A DNA stretch of 64,000 nucleotides from JAFGNB01 sp050304135 (GTDB taxonomy: Bacteria > Fibrobacterota > Chitinivibrionia > Chitinivibrionales > Chitinispirillaceae), in contig JBNLDC010000012.1 of NCBI GenBank assembly GCA_050304135.1, forward strand, positions 1 to 64,000. Direction: 5' to 3'. Position 1 is the first letter of the stretch; the number at the start of each line of letters is the position of its first letter. This document shows positions 59,792-64,000 of this stretch, piece after piece. Both the position numbers and the translations under genes were made by a program. The notes under the pieces were generated by a model, which was not told the origin of the DNA, did not search any database, and worked only from the letters and a program-made list of their open reading frames with translations.

Positions 59792-61525
59792 TTACTCGTT
59801 TGTTTGCCACGGAGGTTGTTTCAACAACCGGGTGAATTCTTCTGCACACACCGGTTTTGAAAAATAAAACCCCTGCACCTCTTCACAGCCGTGGGCAAGC
59901 AGGTACGACGCCTGATCGGGGGTTTCGACCCCTTCGGCGATAACCGACAGGCCGAGGCTGTGCGCCATTGCAAGGATCGCATCGACGATCGCTGATTCCG
60001 GGGTTTCCGGGCTCATCTCCATAACGAAAGAACGGTCAATTTTAAGGGTGTCGATGGGAAATCGGTTGAGATAGCTCAGCGACGAGTACCCGGTACCGAA
60101 GTCGTCAATCGCAATGAGAATACCCATTTCCTTAAGGTTATTGAGCGTCATGAAGGTCTGTTCAGGGTTATTCATACCGATACTCTCGGTAATTTCGAGT
60201 TTGAGATTTCGGGTATCGTATTCCGTCAACTTCAGAATACTTTCGACGGAGGTTACAAGGTCCTGCTGCTGGAACTGGCGGGCGCTCAGGTTGACGGAGA
60301 TCACGAACTCTTTGTTGAATTGCTGCTGCCAGAGCCGCATCTGTCGGCAGGCGGTTTCGAGCACCCATTCACCGATCGGAATGATAAGCCCGATCTCCTC
60401 GGCAAGCGGGATGAACTGAACAGGGGAGATCATCCCCAGTTCCGGGTGATTCCACCGCACCAGCGCTTCCGCTCCCCGGATCTCGCGGGTTTTGAGGTCG
60501 ATGATCGGCTGATAGAAAACAAGGAATTGATTCTTTTTAAGTGCTTTCTGCAGGTTATGCTCAAGTGTCAACTGCTCGAATGCTTGGGTGTTCATTGAGG
60601 GCTTGTAGTGCTGGTAGTTGCTGATACCGAGTTCCTTGGCACGCAGCATGGCGGTCTCGGCATTCTTGAGCAGCAGTTCGAACTGGTCGCCGTCTCCCGG
60701 AAAGAGGCTTACCCCGATGCTTACGGTAATAAAGAGTTCCTTGTCACTGATGAGAAACGGTTGTGAACAGGCGGAGAGAATCCGCTTGGCTACACGCGCG
60801 GCATCCTGCGTGTGGAGAATATCATCAAGAAGGACTGCAAAACCGTCGTCGCCGAGCCTGAATACGGAATCGACTTCCCGGGTACACGCCTTGAGGCGTT
60901 GCGCCACGTTCTGCAGGAGCTGATCCCCGAAAACATATCCGAGCGTATCATTGATGATCTTGAAACGGTTGAGATCGAGCTGCAGTACCCCCATGATACC
61001 TTTGCGCCGTCGTGCGAGATTGAGCATAAAGGTAAGACGGTCGTAAAGAAGCATTCTATTGGGCAATCCGGTAAGCGAGTCGTAGTAGGCGTAGTTGCGT
61101 CCGGGAGTATCGTTCACCGCATAGCCGGTAAGATCGGTGAATATGCCAATATAACGGTACTTTTGCTTGTCGTCGGTACTGCGGAAAATCATAAGCCATT
61201 GGGAGTAGGTTTCACCGTTTTTACGCCGGTTCCAGATCTCGCCCTGCCATTTTCCGGTGGATTTCAGGGTATTTGCAATCAGTTGATAGAAGGCATCGTC
61301 GTGTCGGTGGGATTTCAGAAAACCCGGTTTTTTACCGATCGCCTCGGTTGAATCGTAACCGGTAATCTGGCTGAATCCGGGATTGACTCTGACGATGACC
61401 TGATTGCTGTCGGTAATAATGATACCTTCGGTGCAGTTATTGAATACCATTTCGTTCTCATGATGCAGCTGCTCAATCGTTGAGAAGGTAAATGGCAGGG
61501 GTGCGGGTGTTTCGTTCGGTTGCAT
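59792..61525 (-). CDS. PAS-GGDEF-EAL signalling protein, probable c-di-GMP phosphodiesterase
   Basis: This ~577-aa protein is read from ATG 61525 (TTG six codons earlier is an alternative). A PAS domain (about 20-140; NCTEGIIITDSNQVIVRVNP) is followed by a GGDEF domain where the signature reads RLGDDGFAVLL. Gly-Gly-Asp-Glu-Phe is altered to LGDDGF, so cyclase activity is unlikely. The EAL domain is intact: EALVRWNHPELG, DDFGTGYSSLSYLNRF, KIDRSFV and GVETPDQASYLLAHGCEEVQ. It probably degrades cyclic di-GMP in response to a PAS-bound signal. No neighbour is co-directional. Confidence 0.85.
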   Translation of the reverse strand: MQPNETPAPLPFTFSTIEQLHHENEMVFNNCTEGIIITDSNQVIVRVNPGFSQITGYDSTEAIGKKPGFLKSHRHDDAFYQLIANTLKSTGKWQGEIWNRRKNGETYSQWLMIFRSTDDKQKYRYIGIFTDLTGYAVNDTPGRNYAYYDSLTGLPNRMLLYDRLTFMLNLARRRKGIMGVLQLDLNRFKIINDTLGYVFGDQLLQNVAQRLKACTREVDSVFRLGDDGFAVLLDDILHTQDAARVAKRILSACSQPFLISDKELFITVSIGVSLFPGDGDQFELLLKNAETAMLRAKELGISNYQHYKPSMNTQAFEQLTLEHNLQKALKKNQFLVFYQPIIDLKTREIRGAEALVRWNHPELGMISPVQFIPLAEEIGLIIPIGEWVLETACRQMRLWQQQFNKEFVISVNLSARQFQQQDLVTSVESILKLTEYDTRNLKLEITESIGMNNPEQTFMTLNNLKEMGILIAIDDFGTGYSSLSYLNRFPIDTLKIDRSFVMEMSPETPESAIVDAILAMAHSLGLSVIAEGVETPDQASYLLAHGCEEVQGFYFSKPVCAEEFTRLLKQPPWQTNE

Positions 61526-61543
61526 TATCCGGATTTCCAGCAA

Positions 61544-62046
61544 ATACTTTTCTGTTATTTTCCTGATGAACGGGAGTAGTGGATACCGGTATTATATCAT
61601 CCAAGAACGTGAGGTGCAACGAATACCGGGTTCAGACGGAGGGGGGTGTCATTCCGAAAGTTGCGGTAAATTATTCAGTTCCTGTTCAGGATTGGCCATT
61701 TCCGGACACTGAGGCTCTCGAAGCGATGCACTGAGTTGATCGAAGTGTGACCGAGTTTCCCGTTAAAATGTGTCATTTCGAGGGGTTCGAGAGCCTCAAC
61801 CAACTCTCAATGACCGTTCTGGAAGAAACTGTTCAATCCTGAACAGGAACTGAATAGTCTATATCTTATACTTCTACAATATCCACCTTTTTCCTTCCAC
61901 CGTTTACGATGGAGGGAAAATGCCGTTACCCTTCTTCTCCCAAATGCATCGTAGCGACTCATTGTAAGGGGTGTGGGATTAAAACTGGAAGATCCTATGG
62001 CAGGTTCAACACCCTGACTGATTTGCAGTAGAAGGTGCACTTGCAG
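61544..62046. other. 503-base interval with a MITE-like element
   Basis: No gene. It holds the inverted-repeat element at 61672-61856 (listed separately) and a palindromic stretch at 61881-61985 (CCACCGTTTACGATGGAG, and GTGGGATT). Confidence 0.5.
61672..61856. repeat. MITE-like element with perfect 23-bp terminal inverted repeats
   Basis: TATTCAGTTCCTGTTCAGGA then TTG (61672-61694) is the exact reverse complement of CAATCCTGAACAGGAACTGA then ATA (61834-61856). Inside lies a second perfect 13-bp pair, TGAGGCTCTCGAA (61710-61722) with TTCGAGAGCCTCA (61786-61798). The whole unit is 185 bases, non-coding and able to form a cruciform. No obvious target duplication is seen at the edges. Confidence 0.75.
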
Positions 62047-62964
62047 TTACGGAGGGCACATGGCGCATACCGACCGGAACACTTCGGTTGAAAGATATCG
62101 GTCACCGCGGTCGGGGAGCAGTGCAACAATAGTTGAGCCCCGAGGGAGGTCGCGTGCCATCTGCAGGGCTCCCCAGAGTGCAGCGCCGCTACTGATGCCG
62201 CAGAAAAGCCCTTCGCGAAGAGCAAGGTCTCGCGTGGCATTGAAGGCGTCGTCGTCGTTGCAGATAAGGCGGTGATCGAGAAGACTGGGCTCGAAGATCG
62301 CGGGAACGATCGCCTCCTGCATGTTCTTGAGTCCCTGCAGACGATGGTTGAGCGTCGGTTCGATGCCGACAACCTCTGTTTTCGGATTATATTCCATAAA
62401 GTACCGGGCACATCCCATGAGCGATCCCGTAGTTCCCATTCCTGCAACGAAACAGTCAACTTCTCCTTTTGTTCCCTCGACGATTTCCGGGGCGGTCGTT
62501 TCAAAATGAGCCTGCCAGTTCGCAGGGTTGGCGAACTGATTGGGAAAGTAATATTCTGTGGGGTACTGCTCGATGATTTTGTGGGCACGCATGATGGCGC
62601 CATCGGTTTTATCGCATCCGGGGGTCAGCTCCAGCTCCGCTCCCAGGGCGATAAGAATGGAACGACGCTCTTCACTCACACATGCAGGCATGGTCAGTTT
62701 AATCCGGTATCCCAGGGCTGCAGCGATCATTGCCATGCCGATACCGGTATTGCCGGAAGTGGGCTCCAGAATCGTTTTGTCGTGGGTAAGTTCACCCTGC
62801 TCAATAGCACGACGGAGCATGTTGTACGCGGGGCGGTCCTTGATTGAACCACCCGGATTGGCACCTTCGAGCTTGACCAGAATCCGGACGCCGGTAGTAT
62901 CGCTGTCCCAGATCCGCTTGATTTCAATTAGCGGGGTATTACCGATTGCATCGATGACACTCAT
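62047..62964 (-). CDS. Cysteine synthase-family PLP enzyme
   Basis: This 305-aa protein has the PLP Lys42 in NPGGSIKDRPA, substrate loop EPTSGNTGIGMAMI, phosphate loop GMGTTGSLMG and a C-terminal SSGAALWGALQMA. It belongs to the CysK/CysM group, which makes cysteine from O-acetylserine and sulfide (or thiosulfate/O-phosphoserine in CysM-type members). The CysK/CysM choice cannot be made safely by eye. Monocistronic. Confidence 0.85.
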   Translation of the reverse strand: MSVIDAIGNTPLIEIKRIWDSDTTGVRILVKLEGANPGGSIKDRPAYNMLRRAIEQGELTHDKTILEPTSGNTGIGMAMIAAALGYRIKLTMPACVSEERRSILIALGAELELTPGCDKTDGAIMRAHKIIEQYPTEYYFPNQFANPANWQAHFETTAPEIVEGTKGEVDCFVAGMGTTGSLMGCARYFMEYNPKTEVVGIEPTLNHRLQGLKNMQEAIVPAIFEPSLLDHRLICNDDDAFNATRDLALREGLFCGISSGAALWGALQMARDLPRGSTIVALLPDRGDRYLSTEVFRSVCAMCPP

Positions 62965-63115
62965 GAAAAACTCATTTCGATTGTGAAGGACTGTGTGTCA
63001 TAACATTGCGGTACTGGTAAGGTACCGGTACGTTGTCTTGGTACTCCGGAATGCTTTCGCTGCAGCATTTTCATGCAGGCAGGTGAATTCCGGGACTTTT
63101 TTATAACCGGATACT

Positions 63116-63772
63116 TCAACGAGTCAGTTTAAAACCCCATCCTGCCATCATAGAAAAGGTTCCGGTTCTATACTGGTCTTTTTCATCTGTTGCATTGTCA
63201 TCAAGCGTGGTCAGTCCGAGGGTGTATCTTATGTCAATAAGCAACAGTCCTGTCCCCAGGTCGATGTCACATGCTCCACCGAAATCCATACCGAATTCAA
63301 AATCAGCAGTCCTTTTGCTTACATCGTTTTCGTTGGTGTGGCCGGCTAACTCAACTTTCGTCTTTGCCGACATAAGGAATCCGAAAACCGGTCCGGTATA
63401 GACTCTTGGAAAAATTCCGGAACCCGCAGGGATAATCAGACCGACGTTGAGCGGGAATTCAAGGTAGCTGTATAACATTTTCATCGTTTGATCTTGAAAA
63501 AAGTTTGTAATGTCAACGCTGATTCCTTTCATTGAATACACGATCTCCGGAACAAAACAGAACATCTCGCTCGGTTTGATCTGAACGGAGAGCCCGGTCA
63601 CAAAGCCCGGTTGAAAATCTTTATCCAGCCCGACGTACTCTTCTTTAATGTATTCTCCATAGATGGTACCGAGATTGAATCCAGCCTTAGCTCCCATCGA
63701 GACATCAACCGGATAGGCAACAGATGTACAAAGTGCTACCGTTAAAGCAAATAGACAGAAGATCCTTTTCAT
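63116..63772 (-). CDS. Porin-like outer-membrane beta-barrel protein
   Basis: This 218-aa protein is read from the ATG at 63772, with AAAGAGG six bases upstream, and has a signal peptide (IFCLFALTVALCTSVAYPVD). The mature protein is an eight-strand-type barrel: VSMGAKAGFNLGTIYGEY, GFVTGLSVQIKPSEMFCFVP, LEFPLNVGLIIPA, DFEFGMDFGGACDIDL, LLLIDIRYTLGLT and a final MMAGWGFKLTR. It resembles the bacterial outer-membrane beta-barrel families of FCB-group species. Function unknown. Confidence 0.75.
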   Translation of the reverse strand: MKRIFCLFALTVALCTSVAYPVDVSMGAKAGFNLGTIYGEYIKEEYVGLDKDFQPGFVTGLSVQIKPSEMFCFVPEIVYSMKGISVDITNFFQDQTMKMLYSYLEFPLNVGLIIPAGSGIFPRVYTGPVFGFLMSAKTKVELAGHTNENDVSKRTADFEFGMDFGGACDIDLGTGLLLIDIRYTLGLTTLDDNATDEKDQYRTGTFSMMAGWGFKLTR

Positions 63773-64000
63773 ACGCCTCTTTCCGTCAGAATGAAATGAC
63801 CATAGTGTGCTTGATCGTAGTGAAAAACGTCTCTGCAAAATACTTTTAGAGGGGGGGTAAATGGAAGAGGAACATGCTTTACGACTTGTGCACGGCAACT
63901 ATTGCACGTGGGAGGTTGACCAGTAACCACAGGGAAAATAGTCGGGATACAGTACTGTTAAGTGTCCGGAACAGGATCGGATCTGCAATGGGAGCTCTCA
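63773..64000. other. Right-hand end, no gene recognised
   Basis: These bases hold the upstream region of the barrel gene and the window edge; no complete feature is visible. Confidence 0.3.

Overview
The window looks like a chromosome segment from a free-living or saprophytic Gram-negative bacterium of the FCB group. Fibrobacterota (Chitinispirillia-like) is my best guess, and it is an inference rather than a proof. The evidence is: many secreted proteins with C-terminal tails resembling type IX secretion sorting domains; lipoproteins and outer-membrane beta-barrels; an exosortase K/MSEP-CTERM pair; plant-polysaccharide proteins (an expansin-like protein and a GH12-like endoglucanase); and a very large kinase/ATPase/histidine-kinase hybrid. 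TAG is used as an ordinary stop codon throughout.

Layout. 1-2.5 kb: an AT-rich accessory patch with the end of an IS701-type transposase, an ASCH/PUA-like gene and a hairpin-rich stretch. 2.5-15.7 kb: an FMN-barrel protein, then a tight operon of HAD hydrolase, exosortase K and its MSEP-CTERM target, followed by lipoproteins, a degenerate Nudix-like protein, a HExxH lipoprotein and gene remnants. 15.9-27 kb: an Asp/Glu racemase-like gene, then a divergent cluster. Its minus-strand operon holds a 78-aa LigA-like small protein, an uncharacterised 347-aa protein and a 1658-aa pseudokinase/ATPase/GAF/LytS-type kinase. Its plus-strand side holds a LytTR response regulator, a radical SAM/SPASM enzyme, a coupled 54-aa peptide and a CstA-type transporter. 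The best candidate for an undescribed system is here: a peptide-modification (RiPP-like) locus fused to an elaborate sensory pathway.

27-38 kb: typA, an alpha/beta hydrolase, the expansin-like gene, a membrane histidine kinase and acetyltransferases, then an operon of acetyltransferase, ornithine/alanine-racemase-like enzyme, methyltransferase and Na+/solute symporter. 38-45.7 kb: GH12-like enzyme; a GT4 glycosyltransferase coupled to a GH130 enzyme that seems to start at CUG; a B12-type radical SAM protein; a pirin-like protein; and a small TPR-like protein. 45.9-54.8 kb: a XylR/DmpR-type sigma-54 activator, an outer-membrane protein split by an amber codon, a beta-barrel/lipoprotein pair, an Asp-box repeat protein with a secretion tail, a truncated creD and a UPF0158 gene. 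54.9-64 kb: two adjacent asparagine-synthetase-like genes (one without its glutaminase nucleophile), tatD overlapping a small membrane-protein gene, a PAS-GGDEF-EAL protein, a MITE-like element with 23-bp perfect inverted repeats, a cysteine synthase and a beta-barrel protein.

No rRNA, tRNA or CRISPR array was recognised. All assignments come from reading the sequence and remembered family motifs; no database search was run. Several intergenic inverted-repeat elements and at least three broken genes (frameshift, nonsense codon, truncation) suggest a genome with active small repeats and gene decay.
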